Positions 19,870 through 30,691 are shown, numbered from the stretch's first letter. The stretch is DNA of 38,372 nt from Terramyces sp. JEL0728 (GCA_027603945.1 JADIIU010000117.1:1-38372); one strand, 5' to 3'. Notes: generated by a model from the sequence alone, not told the origin. Numbers and translations are program-made.

Positions 19870-21595
19870 TTATTGTTGTCCAAAGCTGAATCCTCCAGTT
19901 GGTACATTCATTTGAGTTGGGAAGCTAAAGTTTCCAGAAGCATCGACTTCTGGAGCAATTCCAGTGTCGTCTGCATCTTCGTCGTTAAAGTATTTGTCGA
20001 TGATGTTGTACGCCTTTTGGTAAATCGCACTGTTGGCATGTAGTTGCAAGTTGTGAATCTTTTCCATGCCTCCACACTCTTCAATCAAGTCAGCCATCAT
20101 GTTTTCGTTATTTGTAATCTGTCTATCCAATTCGCCAACCTTCAAGATGTTTTCCAAAGCATCAAGCGCAACTTGGGTGATTTTGTTGTCTCCCATAATC
20201 AAAAGATCACAGAATGGCTTGATGCAGCCTTCATTGACAAGATATCTGATTTGCTCTGGTTTAGAAAGAGCACCAGAGGTTGCGTTAGAAAGAGCCCAAC
20301 ATGCCTCCTTCTTGGTTTTAAAGTCGCCACTAGTTAGCGCACCAATCAAAAGAGGAACTAGGTTGGCATCAATTACAGACTGGATTTGAGAAGCGTTTCC
20401 TGCAGTAACGTTGGATACAGTCCAGCAAGCTTCTTTGCGGATAGTGTCTTTAGGGCTGGTCAATAGGGAAGATAATGCACCAAGGACGTTGCAACCAATC
20501 ACAACCTGAGTTTGTTGGTCGTCACCAGTAACAATGTTACCAACTGAACGTAATGCAGGGGTCTGGACAGCAAAGGATGGATGCCTATGGTTAATAGAAC
20601 TCACATTAATAGTTCAACCAGTCTGCGACAAACACCAGATTCAATGACAGCTTGAATCTTTTCGTTTGGCCCATCGGAAAGGTATGAGATAGCCCAGCAA
20701 GCATCAGTCAAGATTTCTTCATCGCTGTCTCTGAGCAATTTAGCCAAAATTGGCAAACACTGAGAAACAATATTCCAGTCAGGCTGAGGAGTTTTGCCCC
20801 TGCAAAAGTTGGATAAAGTCCAGGTGGCATTACGGAGCATTGATGTCTTGTTGCTTCTGTCATTTAAAATATCTAATAATGGCCGCATAGCTCCTTCTTG
20901 CAACACAACATCTCTACATCCAGGGCTGTCGCCAGCAATGTTACCCAAAGCCCAAACAGCCTACAATCAAAACAAACTTACTTGCTCCTTTACGTCCGCA
21001 GTTGGAGATCTCAACAATTGTACAAAGTATGGGACTGCACCGGCGTGGATAACAACCTGAGTCTGATCCGAGTTACCAGAGGCAATGTTGGTCAATGCCC
21101 AAGCTGCTTCAAACTAATGTCAGGATAATGCTACTTGAAGCATAGAATGGCTTGAAGACAGAAATTCAACAAATCTCGGAATAACACCGCAGTTAATTAC
21201 TTGTGCGATAGGAGGGCTACGCTCTATTGTTATTTTTTCTTACCTTTTGACAAGATTTTTCTAAATTTGGATGTAGCTTGAAGTTGCATTTCTGGATCTT
21301 CACTCATAACTCCTGCAATCATTTCTGGTAGTTGTTCCATAAACAACCCCTAAGGTTAAGATCGGTGTATTCTTACATTAGTTGCACCAGAAGGAGCTTG
21401 AATATCTTCATCGTCATCAGTGTCGTCGTTCATGACAGGAATCATGTTTCTTCTCTTGGCCAAAGATTCTTCCTTTTTCTGTTTTCTGATTTCCACAGTG
21501 ACTTCTTCTCGTCTTCTGCGAATTTCATCGGTTTTCATAGCTCCTCTGTTTTTAAAGCCTTGCATTCTAGCTTCGAATTGACCGCCGTTTTGCAT
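19870..21595 (-). CDS. SRP1: Importin subunit alpha (karyopherin alpha)
   Basis: Exons 21595-21377, 21349-21244, 21223-21135, 21113-20982, 20960-20605 and 20584-19870 give 538 aa; introns are 27, 20, 21, 21 and 20 nt. The N-terminal IBB domain (RMQGFKNRG, then [20 protein letters not shown], then SLAKRRN) is followed by ARM repeats with the NLS-binding Trp/Asn pattern: [81 protein letters not shown]. The acidic C-terminus (DEDADDT) and Gly-rich tail are typical. It is the adaptor that carries classical NLS cargo with importin beta through nuclear pores. Its first intron, at 27 nt, is the longest of the short class here. Confidence 0.96.
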
Positions 21596-22108
21596 TTTGA
21601 GAGATTTATGAAAAAAAATTGAGAAATGTCCAGAAGGGATGGATGATGATTGGACAAAAATCAACGGAATACAAACTCAAAGTGTTTTATTGGGTGTCGC
21701 AAGTTATTCAGCACATTGTTTTCGGTCGTTCCGCGATCGTTCAGGCTGAATTGCCGCAGACGTCTTTCCAGTTAACATTGGATATTGATCTGATATTTTG
21801 ATTTCATATTGTGGGTTGGCAAGTCCTCAGATGCTGCCTGTTGAGGTGCATGGCGGAATATTCCCAGTAGAGTTCAGCAAAGAGTCTCAGGCCGTTCTCC
21901 CATTACAATGGAGCATTATTCAGTTGTTTTCATGAATCGTCTCTGTATCAAACGGTCTTTCGGCCCAATTGAAACTACCAAAGGAAAGGTATAAATATTG
22001 TGCGAAAAAGATTACAGTCATACATAACAAAGTAATTTCAGTCTCATCTGCTCTGCTTGGTTCAACTTCCATTGCATAAATAAACAAAAAACACGATGAA
22101 ATTTTAGA
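21596..22108. other. Unresolved region between importin alpha and the next gene
   Basis: 513 bases with two coding-like traces and no model I can close. On plus, a frame from 21645 reads EYKLKVFYWVSQVIQHIVFG and stops at 21801; a second frame about 21830-21935 reads PQMLPVEVHGGIFPVEFSKE and on to QWSIIQLFS with a stop. A 20-nt GT-AG segment (gtgggttggcaagtcctcag) lies between them, but the phases leave an in-frame stop. On minus there is a 50-codon ORF. It could be a degraded gene, a gene with an unusual intron, or chance. Confidence 0.3.
21920..22072 (-). CDS. Possible 50-aa single-span membrane peptide
   Basis: ATG 22072 to stop 21920. The start MEVEPSRADETEITLL is acidic and is followed by a hydrophobic span (CMTVIFFAQYLYLSF). 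A candidate 22-nt GT-AG intron after LSF would give a different basic tail (DRLIQRRFMKTTE) instead of the unspliced end. No family is recognised; it diverges from the gene at 22109 with 36 bases between starts. Confidence 0.25.
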   Translation of the reverse strand: MEVEPSRADETEITLLCMTVIFFAQYLYLSFGSFNWAERPFDTETIHENN

Positions 22109-23802
22109 ATGTCTACTGAACAAGCCGTGACACCAGTCTCCGTATTAATCAAGAACAACCCAACAATTCATGATTCTTCAGTAACGCTTCGCCACTCTGT
22201 AGTGCAGATTAGCGTTGATAGCCATCCTTCTCCTACCCTAGAATTCACTCCCGAACAAAAAACAAAATTGATGAATTCATTAATGACAATGGATTTCGAA
22301 AATGTGGATATTTTACTTTCCAGTACCGACCAAATAGAACATTGCTCTAGTTTTTCTGATCATGAATCAATAGTTACTGAATTATATGCGAGAATCCTGA
22401 ACAGCCTTATAAACGCGTACAACGAGTCGGATCATATCGCCAGACATCACCTTAGAACTATTATTTATGGCTGCTTTATGTTTGCAGTCAATCGTGGTAT
22501 TGTATTTTTACCTCATCACCACACTGATGTAGTAAAATTTATGGCAACAGTCTCGGAAGAGAAATCTCTTGCGATTTTGAAAGCTTATCCTGAAAATACT
22601 TGGTCTCAGCAATGCCACGCTATTGCCTATCATTTAGAATGGAAAATGGGTATACAAGTACTAATTTAGCTTCCTTGGAAACTTTTGATGCCGAAAGAGC
22701 AATTAACGCGGCTTTGAAAGAAATCCCAGAATCAGATGCTGCCATCGAACAAGCAGTAGGAAGTACTGAAAAACCTCCAGCATTAAATAGAAGAAAGAGC
22801 CTGCTGGATGTAATAGAAAACGAAGATCGGTCGCAGATGCAACGAAAAATTAGAGAAAAACACTGGTTGACTTTAAGAATCAAGTTTGAATTCGCATGGC
22901 AAGAGCTTATTGAAGTACCTGCCGGCGGCTATTCACGAGGCCCAGAATTAAACTATACTTTGCAAAGGAAAGCAGTCTCGTTAATCAAATCAATCGTGGT
23001 TCTCGCAAATCATTTCCAACAGTACGAATATGCCTGGTACTGGCCTGAAAGGGCAAGATTGGTATTTGACTGGTCATTGTTGTACAACTTGATCAAGACT
23101 TGCCGGATTGCAAATAAGGAAGAGCCTAGTCCAGTCTGGGTAGCAAGAGGATGGGTATTGTACAAACAAGTGCTTGAAAATATGAAGCAAAGCCTTAAAG
23201 GAATGAAAAAATACGTTTCCTTCATGGAAGAGGTAGAGCATCACTAAATAGTTTTTACTGTTTGTTAGAGAAACCGAAAGCGATGATGAGGCACTTGTCA
23301 CCTTTGTTCGATTGTACCATGACATGCTTTCAAATTGCTCTCCCCACCATTTCCCGATTTCTGACTCAATCTTGGCCCATTTGATTGAATTGTGTTGGAG
23401 CTGCAGAGGTGAAAGCAAGGACAAATGGGAAGAAGCTTTCCGCATGGTACCCTTTGCTAACGATAGATCATTGAGATATATCAGTTGTATCAAACCTACA
23501 AACATCGCCCTCACAGTGTGTTCAGAGACGAAGAATACTTTACCCCCGAGACTTTTGTTCTCCTTTTGAAATTCTGCACGCACACAGGGAACATTGAAGA
23601 GTTTAACATGCTCAATCACGACGTGCTATCCAAAAACCCCGACGTCGACTTTGTAAACAAAGTGAAGATTGGATATGCGACTTTTGTCAATGATAAATTG
23701 AACCGAAACTCAAAAACTTCTCAAGCAGCGTTGCGACCTCAACCAAAGCTTGACTTGGAAGCAATTAATCGTTTGAGAAATACTCTAATCCAATATTTTT
23801 AA
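22109..23802 (+). CDS. Unrecognised alpha-helical protein (four exons)
   Basis: Exons 22109-22649, 22670-23232, 23252-23446 and 23467-23802 (introns 20, 19, 20 nt) give 544 aa. The introns have strong signals (gtatacaagtactaatttag, gtagagcatcactaaatag, gtaccctttgctaacgatag) and join smoothly, for example RMIIEIYQLYQTYKHRPHSV. The sequence looks helical throughout, with amphipathic pairs such as LIKSIVVLANHFQQYEYAWY and FVLLLKFCTHTGNIEEFNML that recall TPR/PPR-like solenoids, and a charged loop near residues 225-260. No conserved motif lets me name it. Its stop is 67 bases before the PAK gene in the same direction. Confidence 0.75.
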
Positions 23803-23869
23803 GTAAACGTTCCTTTTTGCCATTTGGTTTGATTGTTACGCCACGTTCGTGTAATGAGAAAACTTGACT

Positions 23870-26087
23870 ATGAATCCAATACCACCAGCAAAGCCTAAAC
23901 GGACAATTAAGGACAAACCTCCCACTGTTCCACCACGACCTGCTGAAGACAGACCACAACCACCCCCTCCCCCTCCGCGACCCGAAATATCCAAAACTCC
24001 ACCACATTCGAGGAATAATTCAGTGGAAATAGAAAATTCACAAACGAACCAAATTCAGAGGAAACTGCCAAACTATCAGGAGAGTCAAGGAAATATAGAA
24101 TATATTCAGCATAAACCGATAACAACACGTGTACCAGTTAAACCTCCTAGACCAGAAGCAAATGAACAACCGTCATCTCCAAGTTTAACCAGGAAAAACA
24201 CATTTCCATCGACAAAACCAGCGTCGCCTGTCATAACAAGGAAAAATTCCAAGCCAGAGATGCCTTCTCCTTTAAAATCACCTATAACCAAAAGCAGCAC
24301 AAAATTAGAATCTTTGCAGTATGATTCGAGAGATGAATTACTAAAGAGTTACTCGCGAGAAGATTTGAATATTGACAGAGTCATACCCGAAAGTAAAAAT
24401 GGGCAAAAGCTGCCTCCTCCATTACGAATGGGAAGGCCGAAACCTAAAAAGTCGGCAATTGGCAACTTTGTTGATTCCGTGCATGGTATTTAGATATTTA
24501 TAGCTAGGAGCATTTGCAGAGGAAAATGAACACCAACGGCCAGTTATTTCCGTACCATTTAATCCAATTCATATTACACACGTTGGATACGATGCTGAGA
24601 ATGGAGAATTTACTGTAGATATCAATTAATGTAGGGATTACCGGAAACTTGGAAGCGGATGATTTCCGATTCTGGCATTTCAAAGCAAGACCAAGCAAAG
24701 AACCCCCAAGCTGTATTAGACGTTATTGGATATATGACCGAGACATCCAAAGTTAACAAAGAAGAGCGAGCCTTTTCAAAATTCAGCAATTTTGAAGACT
24801 TTCAGGAAACACCGACTTTGCCAGAATCAAAGAAGATGGACCTCACCAGTCCTCAGCTACCTCCCAAGCCTCCAAAGAAACCCGCGAAGCTAAAGGCTGA
24901 GGTTGAATCTCCTCCAAAGTCTCCACCACCAACTTTACCAAGACCGCCTCCAAAACCTGTCAAATCAGTTGAAGCTGGCAGTGCAAAGAGTACTAGTCCA
25001 CCTACTCCCCCAGAATTGCCCGGTAGACCAGAGATGGGTAAGTTGAATTTCATTGTAGCTTTGGATAAACCTGTTATACCGCCAAAACCATCTTCAAAGC
25101 CTCCAGAAATAAGACCAAGAATAAAACCTATTCAAGAAGATGTTGTAGAAAGGATGAAGAAGCTTTGCAGCCCGCTCGATCCATACACTGTATATACGAA
25201 TTTCCTTTTGATTGGGCAGGGGTAAATCCTACTAATCATAGTGCTTCTGGCAAAGTATATTCCGCAAAGAGTGATTCTGTGGGGTCGGTAGCTATTAAAC
25301 AAATGAATCTCAATGCCCAGCCAAAAAAAGAGGCGATCATAAATGAGATTTTAGTAATGCGCTCGAATCGCCACAAGAATATCATCAATTTCATAGACTG
25401 CTACTTTTACAAGGAAGATTTGTGGGTTGTTATGGAATATATGGAGGGTGGTACTCTGACCGATACTCTGGTGACCAATTATATGACCGAACCCCAGATA
25501 GCTGTGGTTTGTAGAGAGGTGATTAAAACGTAATTTAGGTTTTGGAAGGACTTCTTCACTTGCATTCCAGTCACGTAATTCACCGAGATATCAAATCGGA
25601 CAATATTTTATTAGGGGTAGACGGGCAAGTTAAATTAAGTAAGTGTTTAGTAACGATAGTCGATTTTGGATTCTGTGCGCAGCTGGGAGATGGACAGACT
25701 AGTAGAAACACAATGGTAGGAACTTCCTATTGGATGGCACCAGAAGTAGTCACAAGAAGAAATTATGGACCAAAGATCGACATTTGGTCTTTGGGAATAA
25801 TGGCGATAGAAATGCTAGAGGGCGAGCCGCCTTATATGCATGAAAGTGCTATGAGAGCGCTTTACTTGATTGCGACAACAGGAACTCCAAAGTTGAGGGA
25901 GCCTGATCAAGTGTCGGGCACATTCAAAGATTTCTTGGCCAACTGCCTGGAAGTGGACGTGGGCAGAAGATATTCCACCGAACAGGCATTGAACGATCCA
26001 TTCATAACAAGTGCCAAGCCCACTAAATCCCTTATACAATTAATACATGCAACACTACAAGTGAAAAAGAAAGAAAAAGAAGCATAA
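23870..26087 (+). CDS. p21-activated (STE20/PAK) kinase A with proline-rich N-terminus
   Basis: Exons 23870-24485, 24508-24614, 24635-25221, 25242-25518, 25539-25638 and 25660-26087 (introns 22, 20, 20, 20, 21 nt) give 704 aa. The N-terminal 200 residues are proline- and Ser-rich with SH3-ligand-like runs ([14 protein letters not shown]). The CRIB domain is at about 219-242 ([20 protein letters not shown]), then [15 protein letters not shown], a second proline-rich linker, and the kinase domain from about 430: [46 protein letters not shown]. Binding of Cdc42/Rac GTP to CRIB should relieve autoinhibition; the usual roles are polarity, actin and MAPK signalling. Tandem with kinase B at 26430. 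Confidence 0.94.
25639..25659 (+). other. 21-nt in-frame intron just before the DFG motif of PAK A
   Basis: The GT-AG segment has donor gtaagt, contains taacgatag at its 3' end, and is 21 nt with no in-frame stop. Splicing gives KLIDFGF; retention would insert seven residues (SKCLVTI replacing I) immediately before DFG. The paralog has a 22-nt intron at the same place that cannot be read through without a frameshift, which supports this being an intron. Confidence 0.85.
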
Positions 26088-26429
26088 CCGGCGCTTTATT
26101 TGTACAACCAAAATAAATTCAGTAAATACTTGCCATTGTTTCGTGGAATTTTTAATCTGCAATGATAACGCTTATTCCAATTCTTCTGATAGATTTATGG
26201 TATAATTGGTGGTAGATTGACTGCATATGCACAAGAAAGCTTAATAACCAAATCTATCTGTATTGATCTTCAGACCAAACAGCTTCAGAATCGATAGATC
26301 ATGAGCGCATGCCATCCGCAAGCTTAATTTGAGAGATTTTTATGGCATATCTTTTTCAAATTGTCAATGTCATGACAAGTCATTTTAGCTTTTCTCCCAC
26401 AAACTTTTCGGAATCACAAATATTGGCGA
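26088..26429. other. Intergenic region between the two PAK genes
   Basis: 342 bases with no ORF, tRNA or clear repeat. It must hold the 3' end of kinase A and the promoter of kinase B. A/T-rich, with CTTTTCTC and similar pyrimidine tracts close to the kinase B start. Confidence 0.5.
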
Positions 26430-28259
26430 ATGACAGAAAAGTCGATCCAGCCCCAGCAATCTCTACATGAGAAGAAGCTTTCAGTTATCAGCCAGAAACA
26501 AAAGAAGAGTATTATCAATACACTGGTATCTGGCGTGCATGGTAATCATTTTTTAAAACTAGGCATGTTTGTCGCTGAAGAACAGCCAATACCAAAAGTC
26601 AACAGGGCCGCTATATCAACACCTTATAATCCAGTTCACGTCACGCACGTCGGATACGACGAAAACGCAGGGGAGTTTACAGTACAACATCATTAATCAA
26701 AGGGATTGCCAGATCACTGGACAAAAATGATCAACGATTCAGGGATATCAAAGCAAGATCAAGCAAAGAACCCGCAAGCGGTAATAGATGTAATTGGGTT
26801 TATGACAGAAAATAATACAGCCAGTGACGAAGAAAAGGCGTTTGCCAAATTCACCACCACAGTAGAAAAAACAGCCCCCTCAGCAATATCTGTTGGAGGA
26901 CAAGAACTGGAAAAGGATAATCCCTCTTCAACGCTACCTAAACTTCCTAAAGATCAGGTTGTGGAGAAAGATGTAGAGATTGTCAAAATACCGCCAAAAC
27001 CTTCCGAAAACAGACCCTCTATTAACACCACATCTCTTGGTACAACATCTGCAGCAGTCATATCACCCAATGTGAAGAGTCCCCCACCAAACAAACCGAA
27101 ACTACCAGTTGTCCCCGCAAGACCAGCCCATACCTTAGGAATAGCATCTACAGATGTCAAACCAATAACTGTTTCCAAGCCTTCTACCCCAGCAACTCGT
27201 GTATCGCCAGTGAAGCAAGAACCAGATGCTCCGCAAGCCCCAAAACCACCTCCAAAACCTGTAATCAAAGACATGCCTTTGAATACCGATGTTACAACGC
27301 AAGTGAAAAGAAGACCAAGAGTTGGGGGAGAGTCTACCGAAGATGTTATGGTGAGACTCAAAAAGCTATGCAGCCCTCAGGATCCAAAACGACTATACAC
27401 AAATCTAAAGAAAATAGGTCAGGGGTAAGCTTTATTAATCATAGAGCATCTGGAGGGGTATTCATTGCAAAGCAAGTTGAGACTGGAAATTCAGTGGCAA
27501 TTAAACAAATGAACCTGAACGAGCAGCCGAAGAAAGAATTGATTATAAATGAAATTTTAGTAATGAATTCTGCCAAAAACAAGAACATTGTAAATTTCAT
27601 TGATAGTTTCTTGGTACAAGGAGATTTGTGGGTTATTATGGAATACATGGAAGGAGGGTCGCTCACTGATACTCTACAGATAAATTATATGACAGAAGAA
27701 CAAATTGCAATTGTATGTAGAGAAGTTTTAGAAGGATTAGCCCACTTGCACTCCAAAGGAGTAATTCACAGAGACATAAAATCAGATAATATACTTTTAG
27801 GGATGGATGGTCAAATTAAAATCAGTAACAAATTACTAACGTCTAGCCGATTTCGGTTTTTGCGCTACTATTGGTGATGGACAAGCAAAACGCAACACTA
27901 TGGTTGGAACACCTTATTGGATGGCCCCAGAAGTCGTGACTAGGAAAGAATACGGACCAAAAATAGACGTGTGGTCGTTAGGAATAATGGCAATTGAAAT
28001 GCTAGAAGGCGAGCCTCCCTATTTAAACGAAAATCCCATTCGTGCATTATACCTCATAGCTACAAACGGAACTCCTTCGCTACAAGACCCAGATAGTGCA
28101 AGTGAGACGTTTAAAGATTTCTTATTGTGTGCTCTCAAAGTACTGGTTTCCGAAAGATACACTACCGAAGAACTACTACTGCATCCTTTTATCTTGGATT
28201 CTAAACCAATCGAAAACCTAATTCAGTTAATACAGTCAACAAAATCTGCAAAAAAATAA
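26430..28259 (+). CDS. p21-activated (STE20/PAK) kinase B
   Basis: Exons 26430-26541, 26563-26681, 26703-27424, 27445-27824 and 27847-28259 (introns 21, 21, 20, 22 nt) give 581 aa. A short N-terminus is followed by CRIB at about 55-78 ([20 protein letters not shown]), the same [15 protein letters not shown] block as kinase A, a Pro/Ser/Thr-rich linker, and a kinase domain from about 310: [45 protein letters not shown]. Four introns are at the same positions as in kinase A; kinase A's additional intron in the CRE/VLEG codons (25519-25538) is absent here. The stop is 15 bases from the convergent SDR stop. Tandem duplicate of kinase A, without its long proline-rich start. Confidence 0.94.
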
Positions 28260-28274
28260 CCGTAATATATTTTA

Positions 28275-29177
28275 TCAAAGTTTGCTTTCGATTCCGTCTG
28301 CGTATTCAAAGACTTTGTTTGCCAATTCTTGGCCGCCGTCTTGAATGAATTTGATTGGTTTCATTAAGGAAGCCGATGGCGAAACAAGTCCTCCATTGTT
28401 TTCAGGTTTGCCAAACTCGTCACTGGTAAGAATATATGTAATTAGTTGCCCTACATTCTTTGGATCTTGAGCTACAATCCACCCAAACATACCTTGCAAG
28501 AATGTCAAAACAGAAGGAAACCCTTGGTTCGCAAGTCCATCCGTATTTACTATGCCAGGAAACAAGTGATGACTGGCGACTTTTGGATGTTTCTTTGCGA
28601 ATTCGCGAGTGGTAATATCGGTCATTGTCGAGTGCTGTGAAGCTGCCCGAATGAAAAACGGAAAATAACTCTCCTTTTCTAACTGCAGATCATCCAAATC
28701 AATAGCAGCTCCATTACCTGCCCCCAAGCAATTAACAACGCGGCCATTTGTTTTTTCAAGTAGTGGGATAAGATTCTTGATTAATGAGAATCGGGAGAGA
28801 TAATTCATTGCAAAGGTAAGCTCGATGTTTTCGTTGGTTACTCTGCGGGGTCCATAATTGAGACCACCTGCACATAAAACCAGTCCATCTAAACTTGGAT
28901 TCTTGGTCTTGAAATCGTGGCAGAAGCGTTTGACGTTGGATATACTAGTGACATCTACACTGAAAAAGTTGAATGACTGAGTTGGTTTGGAAATTGATTG
29001 TAGTTTGGCGATTACTTGATTTCCTCGCTCTGTATTTCTGCCGACTATGCTGATTGAAGCTCCCAAGGATCCTAGCGAAATAGCAGTTGCTTTGCCAATG
29101 CCCTGAGTGCCTCCGACCACCAGATAGTGCTTTCCAGCTAAAGATAGCTTTTGATTTAACGCTGCAAATTTGCTCAT
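28275..29177 (-). CDS. SDR-fold oxidoreductase-like protein lacking the YxxxK site
   Basis: 300 aa, one exon, ATG 29177. The Rossmann start is intact (VVGGTQGIGKA) and the fold continues with LVLCAGGLNYGPR and LTFAMNYLSRFSLI. Where classical SDRs carry Ser and Tyr-xxx-Lys, this protein reads VVNCLGAGNG and ASQHSTMTDITTREFAKKHP, without an obvious Tyr/Lys pair, then HHLFPGIVNTD. A fungal subgroup with this altered block exists, so it may use different chemistry or bind NAD(P) without classical catalysis. It is unrelated in detail to the SDR pair at the left edge. Confidence 0.88.
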   Translation of the reverse strand: MSKFAALNQKLSLAGKHYLVVGGTQGIGKATAISLGSLGASISIVGRNTERGNQVIAKLQSISKPTQSFNFFSVDVTSISNVKRFCHDFKTKNPSLDGLVLCAGGLNYGPRRVTNENIELTFAMNYLSRFSLIKNLIPLLEKTNGRVVNCLGAGNGAAIDLDDLQLEKESYFPFFIRAASQHSTMTDITTREFAKKHPKVASHHLFPGIVNTDGLANQGFPSVLTFLQGMFGWIVAQDPKNVGQLITYILTSDEFGKPENNGGLVSPSASLMKPIKFIQDGGQELANKVFEYADGIESKL

Positions 29178-29301
29178 AAAGGTAACCCTTTTCCGCAGAA
29201 CTTGGCCACAACTCCGAATAATCTCCTTTTCACTCTGTTATCCAAAGGAATTTATCTCACTGGCACGAGCTTCACCAGTGTCTGGCCAAATTGTACATTT
29301 A

Positions 29302-30241
29302 TTATACTACAATCCATACGAGACTGTCGTCTTCAACACCTTGATCTTTCAGGCTATCAGCAGCGCTGAACGCGCAAAAGAAGCGGTCGTTACCTTCCAA
29401 CCCCAAAGTCCCCAGTTGAATTGTTTGCCCTCTGTTCAAACCCAATTGACGAATCACAGATTTATCATTAAAAATGTGCCGCTTAAGCATATCCGATGAT
29501 AATTCGGTTGTAGGTATGGTAAGAGCAGCTTCCAAAGTGTCTGCGCTATCCTTTTGGAAAATCTTTAGGTATATTCTGATTCTCTTTCCTAATAGCTGGT
29601 TTAGTAAAAAATACTTTATCGAGAGGATCGTTGTGGTTCGTGGAGTAATCTCGAACAGTCATATTAGGATCGAGCGCTTCCTTGTAGATTGCTTCTAACT
29701 GCGCGTCGCCATAGAGCGGAGTGTGTCCCTCCGCATCCAACTCTTCAAATACTTCTTCAAAACTCTCATTCACTGTCATTAAATATATCTACTGATATTC
29801 TCCATCGCATCCTGCATATTCTTTTCATACTTGTATTTCTTGTCGCGTTTAGAAACCGTTTCAAAGGTCTCTCTCTTGTTAGCAAACCGCAATCCTTTAA
29901 TAGACTCGATAGTTGCCTGGTTAATCATGTGGTTAGAGAATCGAATTTGCGCTTGGGTTTGAATGTAAATTGACCGTTCAAAATTCTTGTCCGAGATATT
30001 TCTAAAGCATTGCAGCTGCTTGGCAATCATTTGGGCTTTTGGCAAGTCCCCAGTTTTCAGCTGATGTCTCAAATTTTGCATCTATGTTAAATTGTAGTAC
30101 CAGCTGCTTTTCTTTTCGTTCAAGCTCTGTCCTGTCTCTCTTGAGCTCTCTTACGCAACGCTCAGAGTCTCTACGAGAGACTTTTAATCGTCCTTCTCGA
30201 TCTTTCATTGCCAGAGAGTGAAATTGCTGCAGCAAGGACAT
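29302..30241 (-). CDS. ESCRT-III (VPS2/CHMP2-like) protein with C-terminal ubiquitin-like extension
   Basis: Exons 30241-30101, 30081-29793, 29772-29615 and 29595-29302 (introns 19, 20, 19 nt) give 293 aa. Residues 1-150 have the ESCRT-III core: a basic helix (VRELKRDRTELERKEKQL), then LKTGDLPKAQMIAKQL and an acidic C-terminal helix (MNESFEEVFEELDAEG), closest in pattern to CHMP2/Vps2. The last exon adds about 97 residues (RIRIYLKIFQKDSADTLEAA ... IQLGTLGLEGNDRFF ... DSLVWIVV) whose beta-rich pattern with a hydrophobic end looks like a ubiquitin-like/RA beta-grasp fold. I know no ESCRT-III protein with such a tail. It should act on endosomal or other membranes in scission. Confidence 0.78.
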
Positions 30242-30304
30242 TTCGCAAAGTCTAAATTCTTCATGACATCATTTTTTCATTATATGTGGTGATGGAGCAC
30301 TGAC

Positions 30305-30526
30305 ATGAATACAAATACAGCTTGCAGGAAAATATTTGTTATGGAAGATAATCTCGATCATGCAATGCAAGTAGAGCCGTGTAGGTTTGAAAAGCAGCCT
30401 TTGACAAAGCTACAGCGAAATCAATCGCAACTTACTGTAGGATTGGTTGCTGCCACCCTCTTGAATTTCAGGCAGACGATACTGGAAAGTAAATACGATG
30501 CACGCAAAAAGAATCCTGTCCAATAA
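30305..30526 (+). CDS. Possible 73-aa protein, unrecognised
   Basis: ORF from ATG 30305, or from ATG 30341 as MEDNLDHAMQVEPCRFEK. A polar N-terminus is followed by a mildly hydrophobic helix (LTVGLVAATLLNFRQTIL) and a basic tail. It diverges from the ESCRT-III gene with 63 bases between starts. It might be a small membrane or complex subunit; no family recognised and no paralog in the window. Confidence 0.4.
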   Translation: MNTNTACRKIFVMEDNLDHAMQVEPCRFEKQPLTKLQRNQSQLTVGLVAATLLNFRQTILESKYDARKKNPVQ

Positions 30527-30531
30527 ATATA

Positions 30532-30691
30532 ATGTATAATACTTGTGAAATTTGTCTTGATCCCTTTGAGCCTAATAAGACTGATCCAACAGCAGTCGTC
30601 TCGCCGCACTGCTTGGGTTAATGCTCATAATGAAGTTGGAGGAGAAAGTATCAGTTTAGCAAATTCAATAATATTTCCTGCACAAATATGA
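30532..30691 (+). CDS. RING-like fragment, doubtful
   Basis: A short frame starting MYNTCEICLDPFEP has the C-x2-C start of a RING finger and later PHC, but the remaining zinc ligands are absent. It stops at 30621 unless a 19-nt GT-AG segment (30617-30635, gttaatgctcataatgaag) is removed, after which it runs to 30691 (46 aa) without further Cys or His. Possibly a RING gene remnant or chance. Confidence 0.25.

Noticed and set aside
23907..25053. Long antisense frames opposite the proline-rich PAK A N-terminus
   Set aside because: They are Gly/Val-rich shadows of proline codons on the other strand and lack family motifs.
25639..25659. Treating the 21-nt segments as in-frame protein insertions instead of introns
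   Set aside because: Most other segments of the same design are 19, 20 or 22 nt, or contain stops, so they must be removed; paralogs and conserved motifs join exactly at the same sites.
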